Source of the DNA: Pontivivens nitratireducens
Lineage (GTDB): Bacteria; Pseudomonadota; Alphaproteobacteria; Rhodobacterales; Rhodobacteraceae
Reading direction: 5' to 3'
Assembly: GCF_014235845.1 (NCBI RefSeq)
Contig: NZ_JACJUQ010000006.1
Span: 62,001 to 126,000 of the forward strand
DNA length: 64,000 nt
The notes beneath the pieces were generated by a model. The model made no database searches. It was not told the DNA's origin and worked only from the letters and a program-made list of their open reading frames with translations. Each line of letters begins with the position of its first letter. Position 1 is the first letter of the stretch. Positions 8,457 to 17,632 of the stretch are shown here, piece by piece. A program made the translations under genes and the position numbers.

Positions 8457-9671
8457 ATGACCGGACCCCTTCAGCACCTGAAAATAATCGAACTCGGTCA
8501 TGTGATTGCCGCACCGCTTTCGACGGCCTTGCTCTCCGACTTCGGCGCAGATGTCATCAAGATCGAGTCGCCCAACCGCACAGACATGATGCGCGAACTT
8601 GGACCCAAGGCGGAGGACGGCGTCGGCGTCTGGTGGAAGACGCTGGGCCGTAACAAGAAAATCCTGAGCCTGAACTGGAAGTCGGATGAGGGGCGGGACG
8701 TCCTGCGCAGGTTGGTTGAAGAATCAGACGTGCTTGTCGAGAATTTCCGCCCGGGTGTTCTTGAGCGTGCAGGAATCGGACCGGACGTTCTGCATGAGTG
8801 GAACCCGGATCTGATGATCCTGCGCGTATCGGGTTACGGGCAGGACGGTCCGATGCGCGACGTACCGGCATTCGGACGCGCGGCAGAGGCCATGAGCGGT
8901 CTGGCACATTTGACTGGTTTCACCGACGGGCCGCCGATGCATCCGGGGTTTCCCGCTGCTGACAGCACGACAGGGCTCATGGGCGCGCTGGGCATCATGA
9001 TCGCGCTTTTTGCCAGGGAGAAGGGGATTGCGCGCGGTCAGGTCGTCGATCTGGCGGTGTTCGAGGCGCTGTTGCGGTTGATGGATTATCCTGTTCCTGC
9101 GCTGACGGGGGCAAAGCATTCACCCCGGCGGAACGGTCTGCGACAGCCAATGGACTTCGCGCCCGGGGGCATGTTCCGTACCTCCGACGGGGTATGGCTG
9201 ACCGTTTCCGCAGGCAGCGCGGAAACAGCGCAACGCTTGCTGAGGGCAGTTGGCGGGGATGATCTGGCCGATGATCCGCGTTTCGCGACCCTGGCGGAGA
9301 TGTCGCAGCATATGACGGTCGTCTTCGACGCCATCAACGATTTCGTGACGCAGCACACTCTCGCGGAAGTGAAAGCCGAATTCGCCCGTCACGACGCGGT
9401 CGCCTCACAAGTGCTGAGCGTTGAGGAGATTACGACCAACGAGCAAATACGCCATCGCGGTGATATCGTGGCGGTCCCGGGCGAGCAGACGCAGGTGATC
9501 GGGCCGATTCCGCATTTGAGCGCCACCCCCGGTGAGCTTCGTTGGCTGGGACGCGAACCGGGCGCGGACAGCCGCAGCATTCTGCGTGATCTTGGTTTTG
9601 ATGACGCCCACATAACCGCTCTGCATGAGGCGGGGCTGGTGGGCCTTAACGTGAAGGATGACATGCCGTGA
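8457..9671 (+). CDS. CaiB/BaiF (class III) CoA-transferase 1
   Basis: 404-residue family III CoA-transferase, expected to move CoA from an acyl-CoA donor to a carboxylic acid. The N-terminal IIELGHVIAAPLSTALLSDFGADVIKIE and NKKILSLNWKSDEG, then DVLVENFRPGVLERAGIG and SGYGQDGP, are the family hallmarks. The probable nucleophilic Asp is in PAADSTTG near residue 175. There is no strong Shine-Dalgarno, because the operator palindrome ends at 8449. It overlaps the following dehydrogenase gene by 4 nt (GTGA), so the two form an operon. It could activate the imported acid without ATP. The exact acid is unknown. Confidence 0.9.
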   Translation: MTGPLQHLKIIELGHVIAAPLSTALLSDFGADVIKIESPNRTDMMRELGPKAEDGVGVWWKTLGRNKKILSLNWKSDEGRDVLRRLVEESDVLVENFRPGVLERAGIGPDVLHEWNPDLMILRVSGYGQDGPMRDVPAFGRAAEAMSGLAHLTGFTDGPPMHPGFPAADSTTGLMGALGIMIALFAREKGIARGQVVDLAVFEALLRLMDYPVPALTGAKHSPRRNGLRQPMDFAPGGMFRTSDGVWLTVSAGSAETAQRLLRAVGGDDLADDPRFATLAEMSQHMTVVFDAINDFVTQHTLAEVKAEFARHDAVASQVLSVEEITTNEQIRHRGDIVAVPGEQTQVIGPIPHLSATPGELRWLGREPGADSRSILRDLGFDDAHITALHEAGLVGLNVKDDMP

Positions 9672-10834
9672 CGTTTCGAATGACAGATGAGCAAAAGGAA
9701 ATTCGCGAACAGATCCTGCGGATTTGTGCGCAATTCGACGATGATTACTGGCTGGAAAAGGACCGCAACGGCGGTTTCCCCCATGATCTGCACAAGGCCA
9801 TGGCCGACGGCGGCTGGCTGGGGATTGCGATGCCCGAAGCGGTGGGCGGTGCCGGTCTGGGCATTACCGAAGCGACCATCATGATGCAGGCGATCGCGGA
9901 GTCCGGGGGCGGCGCCAGCGGGGCTTCGGCCATTCACATGAATATATTCGGCCTCAACCCGGTGGTGAAATTCGGAACCGATGAGCAGCGCGCGCGCATG
10001 TTGAGCCCCCTGATCGCCGGTGATGAAAAGGCGTGCTTCGCCGTGACGGAGCCCACGACGGGCCTGGACACGACAAAGCTGAAAACCCTGGCGGTTCGGC
10101 AGGGGGACAAATATGTCGTGCACGGACAGAAGGTCTGGATCTCGACCGCGCAGGTGGCGCACAAGATGTTGCTTCTGGCGCGAACGACCCGGATCGAGGA
10201 CGTGACCAACCCGACCGAGGGGTTGAGCCTGTTTTATACGGATCTGGATCGGACGTATGTGGATGTGCGTGAGATCGAGAAAATGGGGCGCAAGGCAGTC
10301 GATTCCAATGAAATGTTCATCGACGGTCTGCCGATCCCGGCCAGTGATCTGATTGGCGAGGAGGGCCAGGGCTTTCGGCAAATTCTGCACGGCCTGAACC
10401 CGGAACGTATCCTCGTGGCAGGGGAATGTATCGGCATTGCACGCAACGCTTTGACCCGCGCGTCGCAATATGCGAAAGAGCGCGTGGTTTTCAACCGCCC
10501 GATCGGTCAGAATCAGGGCGTTCAGCATCCGCTGGCGCAGGCTTGGGCGCGGGTGGAGGCGGCCAATTTGATGGTGATGCACGCCGCCGCCCTTTACGAT
10601 GCGGGTGAGGCGTGCGGTGTGGAGGCGAACGCGGCCAAACTTCTGGCAGCCGATGCCGCGGTGGAGGCGACGGAAGCTGCGCAGATCGCTTTTGGGGGAT
10701 TCGGTTACGCCAAGGAGTACCATGTAGAGCGTTTGGTCAGAGAGGCATTGCTGTTTCGTATCGTTCCGGTGACGCCGCAAATGCTCTTGTCGTTCATCGC
10801 CGAGAAAGCTCTTGGACTTCCAAAGTCTTACTAG
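9668..10834 (+). CDS. Acyl-CoA dehydrogenase 1 (IVD-type catalytic Glu)
   Basis: 388-residue flavoprotein that introduces an alpha-beta double bond into an acyl-CoA and passes electrons to ETF. Start is GTG, overlapping the CoA-transferase stop. Family motifs are GIAMPEAVGGAGLG, CFAVTEPTTGLDT, and INF-like VHGQKVWIS, then RPIGQNQGVQHPLAQ. The usual C-terminal YEGT motif is absent (FRIVPVTPQ instead). The acidic residue is instead Glu246 in LNPERI, the position used by isovaleryl- and long-chain acyl-CoA dehydrogenases. It ends GLPKSY like the dehydrogenase at 43746 and is related to the decayed copy at 35568. Confidence 0.92.
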   Translation: MTFRMTDEQKEIREQILRICAQFDDDYWLEKDRNGGFPHDLHKAMADGGWLGIAMPEAVGGAGLGITEATIMMQAIAESGGGASGASAIHMNIFGLNPVVKFGTDEQRARMLSPLIAGDEKACFAVTEPTTGLDTTKLKTLAVRQGDKYVVHGQKVWISTAQVAHKMLLLARTTRIEDVTNPTEGLSLFYTDLDRTYVDVREIEKMGRKAVDSNEMFIDGLPIPASDLIGEEGQGFRQILHGLNPERILVAGECIGIARNALTRASQYAKERVVFNRPIGQNQGVQHPLAQAWARVEAANLMVMHAAALYDAGEACGVEANAAKLLAADAAVEATEAAQIAFGGFGYAKEYHVERLVREALLFRIVPVTPQMLLSFIAEKALGLPKSY

Positions 10835-10872
10835 GTTTCGGTGCGGATATGACGTAACGAAAATTCTGGTGT

Positions 10873-10901
10873 TGATTATTTTTCTAACGCGCGTTAGATT
10901 A
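10873..10901 (+). promoter_or_regulatory. Promoter with operator in the spacer (site 2)
   Basis: CTAACGCGCGTTAG at 10885-10898 is a perfect 14-bp palindrome. It differs from the other sites only at the centre (G/C instead of A/T at the inner positions). TTGATT (10873-10878), a 17-bp spacer and TAGATT (10896-10901) form a convincing promoter with the palindrome inside the spacer and its last bases forming the -10. It serves the gene at 10963 and the transporter genes behind it. Confidence 0.75.
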
Positions 10902-10962
10902 TCGAAAAATAACCTCCGAATGGGGGAAAATTACCCCGAACGGGGGATAGGGAGGAAGCGTC

Positions 10963-11817
10963 ATGACTGAGACGCAGTTTGGGTCTTCGCGAGAGGACCT
11001 GGCAGCGCGATCTACTGTATATGCCAGCGACTTGTTCGCAGGCAAAACCGTTGTTGTAACCGGCGCAGGTGGTGGATTGGGTTTGGCGATTGCGGCCCTG
11101 TTTGCCCGGCTGGGCGCAAATCTTGCCATAAATGGACGCAACGAGGAAAAGCTCGCTTCGGCCAGGGAATTTCTCGAAAGTCTGGGCGCCACGGTCTTTA
11201 CCCGCGCCATGACAATTCGTGATCCCGAACAGGTCGAGGACTTCGTTCGCGGCGTAAATCAGGAATTCGGTGCGATTGACGTATTGGTCAACAATGCAGG
11301 CGGGCAATTTCCGCAGGCCGCACTGGATTTTTCACCGAAGGGCTGGAATGCCGTCATCGACACCAACCTCAACGGCACATGGTGGATGATGCAGGCCACC
11401 GCGCGCCATTGGGTGGAAAGCAAGCAGCCGGGCTCAATCGTGAACATCGTGGCCGACATCTGGCGCGGAATGCCCGGTATTGCCCATACATGCGCGGCAC
11501 GGGCAGGTGTCATATACCTGTCCAAATCGGTCGCGGTGGAATGGGCGCCGCATGATATCCGCGTGAACTGCGTGGCACCGGGCTGCTGTGAGAGTAACGG
11601 CTTCGGGAACTATCCCGAGGAAGGCTCGGCAACCTTTCAGGACTCGAACCCGATGCGTCACGCTGGCGATGAATGGGATGTCGCCGAGGGTGTCGTATAT
11701 ATGGCGGCCAGTTCGGGTAAATTCGTAACAGGTGAAGTTCTGAACATCGACGGCGGGCAACAGATGTGGGGTGATCCCTGGCCGACAGGCCGGCCGGATT
11801 ACTTCCGGATCGCCTGA
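10963..11817 (+). CDS. SDR family reductase, dienoyl/enoyl-CoA reductase-like 1
   Basis: 284-residue short-chain dehydrogenase/reductase. The Rossmann motif TGAGGGLG and VNNAGGQF are clear. At the catalytic position the usual Tyr-x3-Lys is replaced by TCAAR (Tyr to Thr, Lys to Arg). The AARAG-x3-LSKS-x-AVEWAP segment resembles the peroxisomal enoyl-CoA reductase and 2,4-dienoyl-CoA reductase branch, where Tyr is also missing at this spot. Reduction of an enoyl- or dienoyl-CoA is therefore more likely than an alcohol dehydrogenase role. GGGAGG precedes the ATG. First gene of the transporter operon behind site 2. Confidence 0.82.
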   Translation: MTETQFGSSREDLAARSTVYASDLFAGKTVVVTGAGGGLGLAIAALFARLGANLAINGRNEEKLASAREFLESLGATVFTRAMTIRDPEQVEDFVRGVNQEFGAIDVLVNNAGGQFPQAALDFSPKGWNAVIDTNLNGTWWMMQATARHWVESKQPGSIVNIVADIWRGMPGIAHTCAARAGVIYLSKSVAVEWAPHDIRVNCVAPGCCESNGFGNYPEEGSATFQDSNPMRHAGDEWDVAEGVVYMAASSGKFVTGEVLNIDGGQQMWGDPWPTGRPDYFRIA

Positions 11818-11854
11818 CGCAAGCTATGAACCCAGTGAGGGCAACAGGATTCAG

Positions 11855-12661
11855 ATGACGGATAAAAGAGAAACAAAAAGCCACGCCGACGATGGGGCGA
11901 TCTTGGCATGTAGTGGAATCGAACGGCGGTTTGGCGGTATCGTCGCCGTCACAGGCGTGGATTTCGTCATTCACCCGAAGGAAATCTTCGGCCTCGTGGG
12001 GCCGAACGGCAGCGGGAAGACGACGCTTACCAACGCGATCACCGGCTTTTACCCGCCAAATGTCGGCACTGTCCGGCTGGCCGGTAACGACATCACGGGC
12101 ACCGCACCGCACAAGGTTGCAAAGCTGGGCGTCGCGCGAACGTTCCAAAACCTGGCGCTGTTCAACGGGATGAGCGTTCTGGATAACATCCTGCTCGGCC
12201 GGCACATCCACATGAACCCGGGCGTTCTGCGCACGGCGCTTTACTGGTGGGCCGCGCAGCGCGAGGAAATCGAAAACCGCAAGGTCGTCGAGGAAGTCAT
12301 CGAGTTCCTGCAGCTTGAAAGCATCCGCCACGAGATGGTCGACGGGCTTCCCATCGGCTTGAAAAAGCGGGTCGAGCTGGCCCGCGCGCTGGTGGCCGAG
12401 CCGCAAATGTTGATTCTGGATGAGCCGATGGCCGGCATGAACCAGGAAGAAAAGGGATACATGTCCCGCTTCATTCTGGATGCACGGGCCGAACGGGGCG
12501 TCAGTGTCCTGCTGATCGAGCACCATATGGATGTGATCATCGGCATCTGCGATCGCATGCTGGCGCTGAACTACGGCGAGATGATCGCCAGCGGCATTCC
12601 GAGAGAAGTTGTAAAGGACCCCAGGGTCATCGAGGCATATGTTGGAGGGGCGCATGACTGA
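11855..12661 (+). CDS. livG: ABC transporter ATP-binding protein, LivG type
   Basis: 268-residue ATPase subunit of a branched-chain amino acid-type (HAAT) importer. Visible are Walker A GPNGSGKTT, the Q-loop in ARTFQNLALFNGMSV, a degenerate signature LPIGLKKRVELARAL, Walker B MLILDEPMAGMN, and the switch His in LLIEHHMDVI. Start 11855 is chosen over the longer frame at 11771 because it removes most of a large overlap with the upstream gene and follows AGGA. It overlaps the ligase gene by 8 nt. HAAT systems next to acyl-CoA ligases often import aromatic or other organic acids rather than amino acids. Confidence 0.92.
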   Translation: MTDKRETKSHADDGAILACSGIERRFGGIVAVTGVDFVIHPKEIFGLVGPNGSGKTTLTNAITGFYPPNVGTVRLAGNDITGTAPHKVAKLGVARTFQNLALFNGMSVLDNILLGRHIHMNPGVLRTALYWWAAQREEIENRKVVEEVIEFLQLESIRHEMVDGLPIGLKKRVELARALVAEPQMLILDEPMAGMNQEEKGYMSRFILDARAERGVSVLLIEHHMDVIIGICDRMLALNYGEMIASGIPREVVKDPRVIEAYVGGAHD

Positions 12662-14573
12662 GGGGTCGATGATGCAAAATACCGCCAGCGACACGATCGG
12701 CGCATTGCTGGCGCGCAACGCGTCCAGCCATGGGTCGAGCATCGCGGTTCGCGAAAAAGAGCGCGGAATCTGGAAAGAGAGCACCTGGTCTGAATACGTC
12801 GAGGAGGTTCTGGCCTGTGCGGCCGGGCTCGAGAAAATTGGCGTGACGCGGGGCAAGGCCGTGCTCATTCTGGGCGACAACCGGGCGCGGCTCTATGGCG
12901 GGATGCTGTCCATCGCGCTGCTGGGTGCTTACGCAATGCCGGCCTATCCAGGCGCAACGCTTGAAGAGCTTCAGCATTTCCTGGGTGAGGTCGAGATCGT
13001 TGCGGCCATCGCCGAAGATCAGGAGCAGGTCGACAAGATCCTTGAGATACGCGGCGCGGGTGCCAGCGGCATCCAGCACATCATATATGATGAAACCCGC
13101 GGGCTCGAAGCCTATGATGAAGATGGTCTCATGTCGTGGGATCACCTGGTGGAGATTGGCAAACACGATCTCAACGAAAAGCCCAACCGGCGTGAGGAGC
13201 TTCTGAACAGAACCCAACCCGACGACCCGGCAATTTTCCTGCATTCGTCGGGAACGACGGGCAAGCCGAAGGGTATCGTGCTGAGCCAGAAGAACGTCCT
13301 CGCGGCTGCGAAGAATGGCCATGATGCCGGGGCATATGGTGAAGGTGAGGAGATCCTCGCCTATCTGCCGATGGCCTGGGTCGGGGACTACGCGATTACG
13401 GTCGCAGCGGCGCTGTTGTACCGGTTTACCGTGAACGTGCCGGAGCGACAGGAAACCGTCGTTCGGGATATGCGCGAAATCGCACCGACATTCTATCTGG
13501 CGGCTCCCAGAAGCTGGGATCAGATGCTGACGACGATTCAGGTCGGAATGGAGGATTCAACACGGTTGAAAAAGTGGCTGTACCACTTCTTCATGGACCG
13601 TGCGGTCGCCGCCGAAACAGACAAGCTGAACGGCAAGAGCAGCGGTTTGTTCGAGCCATTGGGCCGGCTGTTGGGCGAAGCCCTCGTTTTCGGACCGATC
13701 AAGGATCAGTTCGGCATGAGCCGTCTGAAGAATGCCTTTACCGGTGGTGAGGCGATCGGTGAGGACACGTTCGTCTTCTATCGCGCCCTGGGCATCAAAC
13801 TGCGTCAGTTCTACGGACAGACCGAAATCAGTGCGATCAGCGCGATGCAGGCCCCGAACGAGGTGCGCCTGCATACCGTTGGCAAGCCCGCACCCGGCGT
13901 CGAGGTAAAGATCGACGATACCGGTGAGATTCTGCTGCGTTCCGACAGCGTGTTCGCCGGCTATTACAACAAGCCAGAAGCAAGCGCCGAGGCCCTCGAA
14001 GACGGATGGCTGCGCACCGGCGATGCCGGCTATCTGGAGGATAACGGTCAACTCGTGGTTCTGGGTCGTGTCTCGGAGGTCATGTATACGGGCGGCGGTG
14101 AACGCTACGTTCCGAACTATATCGAGAACCGGTTGAAGTTCAGCCCGTATATCAAGGACGCAGCCGTCCTCGGCGCGGGTCTGGATGAGCTGACGGCAAT
14201 GGTCTGCGTCGATTTCGAAGCGGTAGGCCATTGGGCGGAGGTGAACGGGGTGCCCTACGTGTCCTATTCCGATCTGTCGCAGCGCGATGAGGTCGCGACG
14301 CTTCTGCATGAGGCGTTCCAGCGCGTGAACAAGGCCGTGACGGAGCCGTTGCGCCTGCAACGCTTTGTCAGTCTGCCGAAAGAGTTCGACCCGGACGATG
14401 GTGAAATCACGCGGACCCGGAAATTGCGCCGCAAGGTTGTCGAAGAGCGCTACGCCGATGTTATCGCGGCACTCTACGACGGTTCAAAAGAGGTCCATGT
14501 AAGCGCTCAGGTGACTTACGAGACCGGGGAAGTAGGGAAGGTCGAAAGAAGCCTTCCCATCAGGGAGGTATGA
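12654..14573 (+). CDS. AMP-dependent long-chain-type acyl-CoA synthetase
   Basis: 639-residue ANL-superfamily ligase that would activate the imported acid to its CoA thioester with ATP. Motifs are the P-loop FLHSSGTTGKPKG, FYGQTEIS, the adenylate-binding GWLRTGDAGYLEDNGQLVVLGRV, and TRTRKLRRK with the C-terminal domain. Length and the internal FMDRAVAAETDKLNGKS-like insertion fit the FadD15/long-chain group. Start at 12654 is preferred over 12639 because GGAGG sits 8 nt upstream. It lies between livG and livH, so activation is coupled to import. Confidence 0.92.
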   Translation: MTEGSMMQNTASDTIGALLARNASSHGSSIAVREKERGIWKESTWSEYVEEVLACAAGLEKIGVTRGKAVLILGDNRARLYGGMLSIALLGAYAMPAYPGATLEELQHFLGEVEIVAAIAEDQEQVDKILEIRGAGASGIQHIIYDETRGLEAYDEDGLMSWDHLVEIGKHDLNEKPNRREELLNRTQPDDPAIFLHSSGTTGKPKGIVLSQKNVLAAAKNGHDAGAYGEGEEILAYLPMAWVGDYAITVAAALLYRFTVNVPERQETVVRDMREIAPTFYLAAPRSWDQMLTTIQVGMEDSTRLKKWLYHFFMDRAVAAETDKLNGKSSGLFEPLGRLLGEALVFGPIKDQFGMSRLKNAFTGGEAIGEDTFVFYRALGIKLRQFYGQTEISAISAMQAPNEVRLHTVGKPAPGVEVKIDDTGEILLRSDSVFAGYYNKPEASAEALEDGWLRTGDAGYLEDNGQLVVLGRVSEVMYTGGGERYVPNYIENRLKFSPYIKDAAVLGAGLDELTAMVCVDFEAVGHWAEVNGVPYVSYSDLSQRDEVATLLHEAFQRVNKAVTEPLRLQRFVSLPKEFDPDDGEITRTRKLRRKVVEERYADVIAALYDGSKEVHVSAQVTYETGEVGKVERSLPIREV

Positions 14574-15461
14574 ATGGACTGGATCTTTTTGTCTGAACTA
14601 GCGATTAACGGTGCCCTGACGGGACTGCTATATTCGCTCTTCGCTATCGGCCTCGTGCTGATTTACAAGGCCTCCTCAGTGCCCAATCTGGCGCAGGCCG
14701 GGCTGACGATGGTCGGTGCCTATGTGGTTCTGGCGCTGGCACGCGATCTGGGTTTGCCGCTCTGGCTGGCCATTCCGATCGGCGCGGTCCTCATGTTCGG
14801 TCTGGGATTTGGTATTGAGCGTGTTGCTCTGCGCCGTCTGGCCGGTCGTCCGGTCGTGATGATCCTGATGATGACACTGGGGCTGGATATCTTCCTGCGC
14901 GGCACAACGCTTGCCATCTGGGGTGGAACGTCGCGGTCTATGGAACTTGGGGTGAGCTACGAACCGCTGTTCCTGGGCGACATCTTCCTCAGCCGCATTC
15001 ATGTTGTCGGTGCTGCGGTGGCGATTGCCCTCTTTGTCGCCTTCATGCTGTTTTTCCGCACACGGACCGGCATCAAGTTGCGCGCGATCGCGGATGACTA
15101 CATGGCCTCATGGTCTGTCGGTATTTCGGTCGAACGTGGCGTCGGGTTGTCCTGGGCGCTGGCCTCGGTCGTTGCGATGGCGGCAGGGGTTATCTGGGGT
15201 GAAATCCAGGGTGTCGATCAGGCACTGTCACTGTTGCTTCTCAAGGGTCTGACGGTGGCTGTTCTGGGTGGTCTCGACAGTATTCTGGGCGCAGTGGTCG
15301 CCGGAATTCTTCTCGGCATCATCGAGAACGTGGGCGCTGACTTCCTCGATCCGATTGTCGGAGGCGGAAGCCGGGAGCTTATCGTCGCCGCCGTGCTCAT
15401 TCTTACGGTCATGATCCGTCCGCACGGCCTGTTTGGTCGTCACGACATCGAAAGGGTATAA
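14574..15461 (+). CDS. livH: ABC transporter permease, LivH type
   Basis: 295-residue inner-membrane permease of the HAAT family with about eight hydrophobic segments. Typical sequences are GALTGLLYSLFAIGLVLIYKAS near the N-terminus, FFRTRTGIKLRAIADD (EAA-type cytoplasmic loop), and KGLTVAVLGGLDSILGAVVAGILLG. The ATG directly follows the ligase stop codon, with AGGGAGGT just upstream. It pairs with the LivM-type permease three bases downstream. Confidence 0.94.
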   Translation: MDWIFLSELAINGALTGLLYSLFAIGLVLIYKASSVPNLAQAGLTMVGAYVVLALARDLGLPLWLAIPIGAVLMFGLGFGIERVALRRLAGRPVVMILMMTLGLDIFLRGTTLAIWGGTSRSMELGVSYEPLFLGDIFLSRIHVVGAAVAIALFVAFMLFFRTRTGIKLRAIADDYMASWSVGISVERGVGLSWALASVVAMAAGVIWGEIQGVDQALSLLLLKGLTVAVLGGLDSILGAVVAGILLGIIENVGADFLDPIVGGGSRELIVAAVLILTVMIRPHGLFGRHDIERV

Positions 15462-15464
15462 GGG

Positions 15465-16538
15465 ATGTTCTACCGACTTTCCGGTGTCCACCACGCGAAC
15501 TATGTTTCCGACAGCCGTATCTTCAAGGTACCTGCTGACCGGAATCTGGCTGTGTTCGTCCTGCTGTTCGGTCTTGCGGCACCATTCATTGTTCCGTCGC
15601 TCTACCTCAACAGCTACATGCTGCCATGGCTGATCTGGACGGCCGCCGCACTGGGTCTGAACCTGGTGACAGGTTGGGCCGGCCAGCTTCACCTGGGCTA
15701 CGCGGCTGTCATGGCTGTGGGTGCATATGCTTCGATCCACGCGGCGCGGTTTGGAATTCCCTGGGAATTCGCCCTCATCATCGGGGGTCTGGCATCCTCG
15801 GTGATCGGCAGCCTGTTCGCGTTTGCCGCATTGCGGGTGAAGGGGCTCTATCTCGCGCTCACGACGCTCGCCATGCAGTTCGTGATGGACTGGGTGCTGA
15901 CCCACTCGCCAGCGATCACGGGCGGTTCGCATGCGTCGCTTCAATCCCCGACCCTGGCCCTGCTGGGGCAGGATATCACCTCTGACACCGGCTATTACTA
16001 TGTCGCGTTCGGGTGGTGTGTGCTGGTGACGATCTTCATGCTGAATCTCAAACGTACCGGTTTGGGGCGTGCGCTGGTTGCGGTGCGGGAAAAGGATTTT
16101 GCCGCGGCAATTCTGGGCGTCAACAGTTTCTACTACAAGATCCTGGCCTTCGCGACGTCGTCCTTCATCGCGGGTGTAAGTGGCGCGCTGCTGGTTGCGA
16201 CGTTCTTCTTCCTGGCCGCACCGGAGCAATTCTCGGTGGCCGTGTCGATCCAGGTGCTGGCGATGGTGATCGTTGGCGGACTTGGCAGCATTATCGGGTC
16301 CTACATGGGCGTTGCCTTGATCCTGCTCGTACCGGGCATCGTCAACGGGCTCGTCTCGGGTAGTAGCCAGTCGCTGGGAATGCAGATCAACGTTGAAACG
16401 CTCGCCCATATCCCGAACGCGGTCTATGGAGCGCTGATCGTCATAATCCTTCTGATTGAACCGCTGGGGCTGGGTAAGCTCTACGGCAATATCAGGGATT
16501 ACCTGATGGTCTGGCCCTTCGATCAGCTCAGAAAGTAA
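15465..16538 (+). CDS. livM: ABC transporter permease, LivM type
   Basis: 357-residue second permease of the HAAT importer. It shows NLVTGWAGQLHLGYAAVMAVGAYAS, the hallmark segment of LivM, then FAALRVKGLYLALTTLAMQ, and GRALVAVREKDFAAAILGVNSFYYK as the coupling loop. It has an N-terminal extension of about 30 residues before the first membrane span. Adjacent to livH, and followed after a 12-nt gap by the LivF-type ATPase. Confidence 0.94.
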   Translation: MFYRLSGVHHANYVSDSRIFKVPADRNLAVFVLLFGLAAPFIVPSLYLNSYMLPWLIWTAAALGLNLVTGWAGQLHLGYAAVMAVGAYASIHAARFGIPWEFALIIGGLASSVIGSLFAFAALRVKGLYLALTTLAMQFVMDWVLTHSPAITGGSHASLQSPTLALLGQDITSDTGYYYVAFGWCVLVTIFMLNLKRTGLGRALVAVREKDFAAAILGVNSFYYKILAFATSSFIAGVSGALLVATFFFLAAPEQFSVAVSIQVLAMVIVGGLGSIIGSYMGVALILLVPGIVNGLVSGSSQSLGMQINVETLAHIPNAVYGALIVIILLIEPLGLGKLYGNIRDYLMVWPFDQLRK

Positions 16539-16550
16539 AGGGGAATGCCG

Positions 16551-17363
16551 ATGCAAGACAAGGTCGAAGCCCAGCCCATCCTGTCGATGAACAGCGTCGA
16601 GGTGCTGTACGACAACGTGATGCTGGCGATCAAAGGTGTTTCGGTGCAGGTGCCAAAGGGCGAGATGATCGCGCTTCTGGGATCGAACGGAGCGGGAAAA
16701 AGCACGACGCTCAAGGCGATCAGCGGTTTGCTGAAAGCTGAGCGCGGGCGTGTCAGCCGCGGTGAGATCAAGTTCGAAGGAACTGATATTACCGATATGC
16801 TCGCTCAAAATCGCGTCGCTCAGGGCATCTGTCACGTCATCGAAGGACGACGTGTGTTTGAACATTTGACACCTGAGGAAAACCTGACTGCAGCAGCGCC
16901 GAGCGGGATGTCCCGCTCCACACTGAATGTGGAAAAGGAGAAGATCTACAACTACTTCCCCCGGCTGGCCGAGCGCCGCAATTCGCTGTCCGGTTACCTT
17001 TCGGGCGGTGAGCAGCAGATGCTGGCCATCGGTCGCGCATTGGTGACCCAGCCGAAACTGCTCATGCTGGATGAACCGAGCCTCGGGCTTGCACCGTTCC
17101 TGGTGGCCGAGATCTTCGGCATCCTGCAAAAGATCAACAAGGAGGACGGCATGTCCGTTCTTCTGGTCGAGCAGAACGCGCTGGCCGCCCTGGAAATCGT
17201 GTCCGAGGGATATCTGATCGAAAACGGTCGCGTCGTGATGAACGGCACGGCTGCGGCACTCAAGGCGAACTCCGACATCCAGGAATTCTATCTTGGCGCC
17301 GGTGAGGGCACGGATTTCCACAACGTCAAGCATTACAGCCGGCGCAAGCGTTGGCTGAGCTGA
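16551..17363 (+). CDS. livF: ABC transporter ATP-binding protein, LivF type
   Basis: 270-residue second ATPase of the importer. Walker A GSNGAGKST, the unusually long loop ending RGEIKFEGTDIT, CHVIEGRRVFEHLTPEENL (LivF signature), LSGGEQQMLAIGRAL and LLMLDEPSLGLAP are all present. Start 16551 is preferred because AAGGGGA lies 6 nt upstream; the ATG at 16545 immediately abuts that site. The C-terminus carries about 20 extra residues ending in a basic RRKRWLS. A 269-nt gap without a gene follows before the binding protein. Confidence 0.93.
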   Translation: MQDKVEAQPILSMNSVEVLYDNVMLAIKGVSVQVPKGEMIALLGSNGAGKSTTLKAISGLLKAERGRVSRGEIKFEGTDITDMLAQNRVAQGICHVIEGRRVFEHLTPEENLTAAAPSGMSRSTLNVEKEKIYNYFPRLAERRNSLSGYLSGGEQQMLAIGRALVTQPKLLMLDEPSLGLAPFLVAEIFGILQKINKEDGMSVLLVEQNALAALEIVSEGYLIENGRVVMNGTAAALKANSDIQEFYLGAGEGTDFHNVKHYSRRKRWLS

Positions 17364-17632
17364 GGTTCCAATCAGATATCGTTCAGCGAGGAAAGGAAGA
17401 AACCATTGCCGTGGCGCCGGTCAGAACCTGAAGAGATGCCGATTGTTCTGACGTCGCAAAATCACGGTGGCGCAGGCGAGACGCGCATCGCACTGTGGAA
17501 CGCGGACAGACTCGGCGCCACCGAACATGTGCCATGACAGTCCGTTAACGAATGGGTCAGCGTCACCGGGGGTGGCGGCGCGCCCGCAAATCAAAAAGCT
17601 ACCCTGAACTTAACCAACGGGAGAAAGACCAG

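Noticed and set aside
15228-17333. 701-codon minus-strand open frame across livH, livM and livF
   Set aside because: Antisense to three clear transporter genes; His/Gln/Arg-rich with no family features.
17364-17632. Possible extra operator or small gene before the ABC binding protein
   Set aside because: The segment has a GTTAAC but no CTAACA/TGTTAG pair and no coding frame with a start site; left unannotated.
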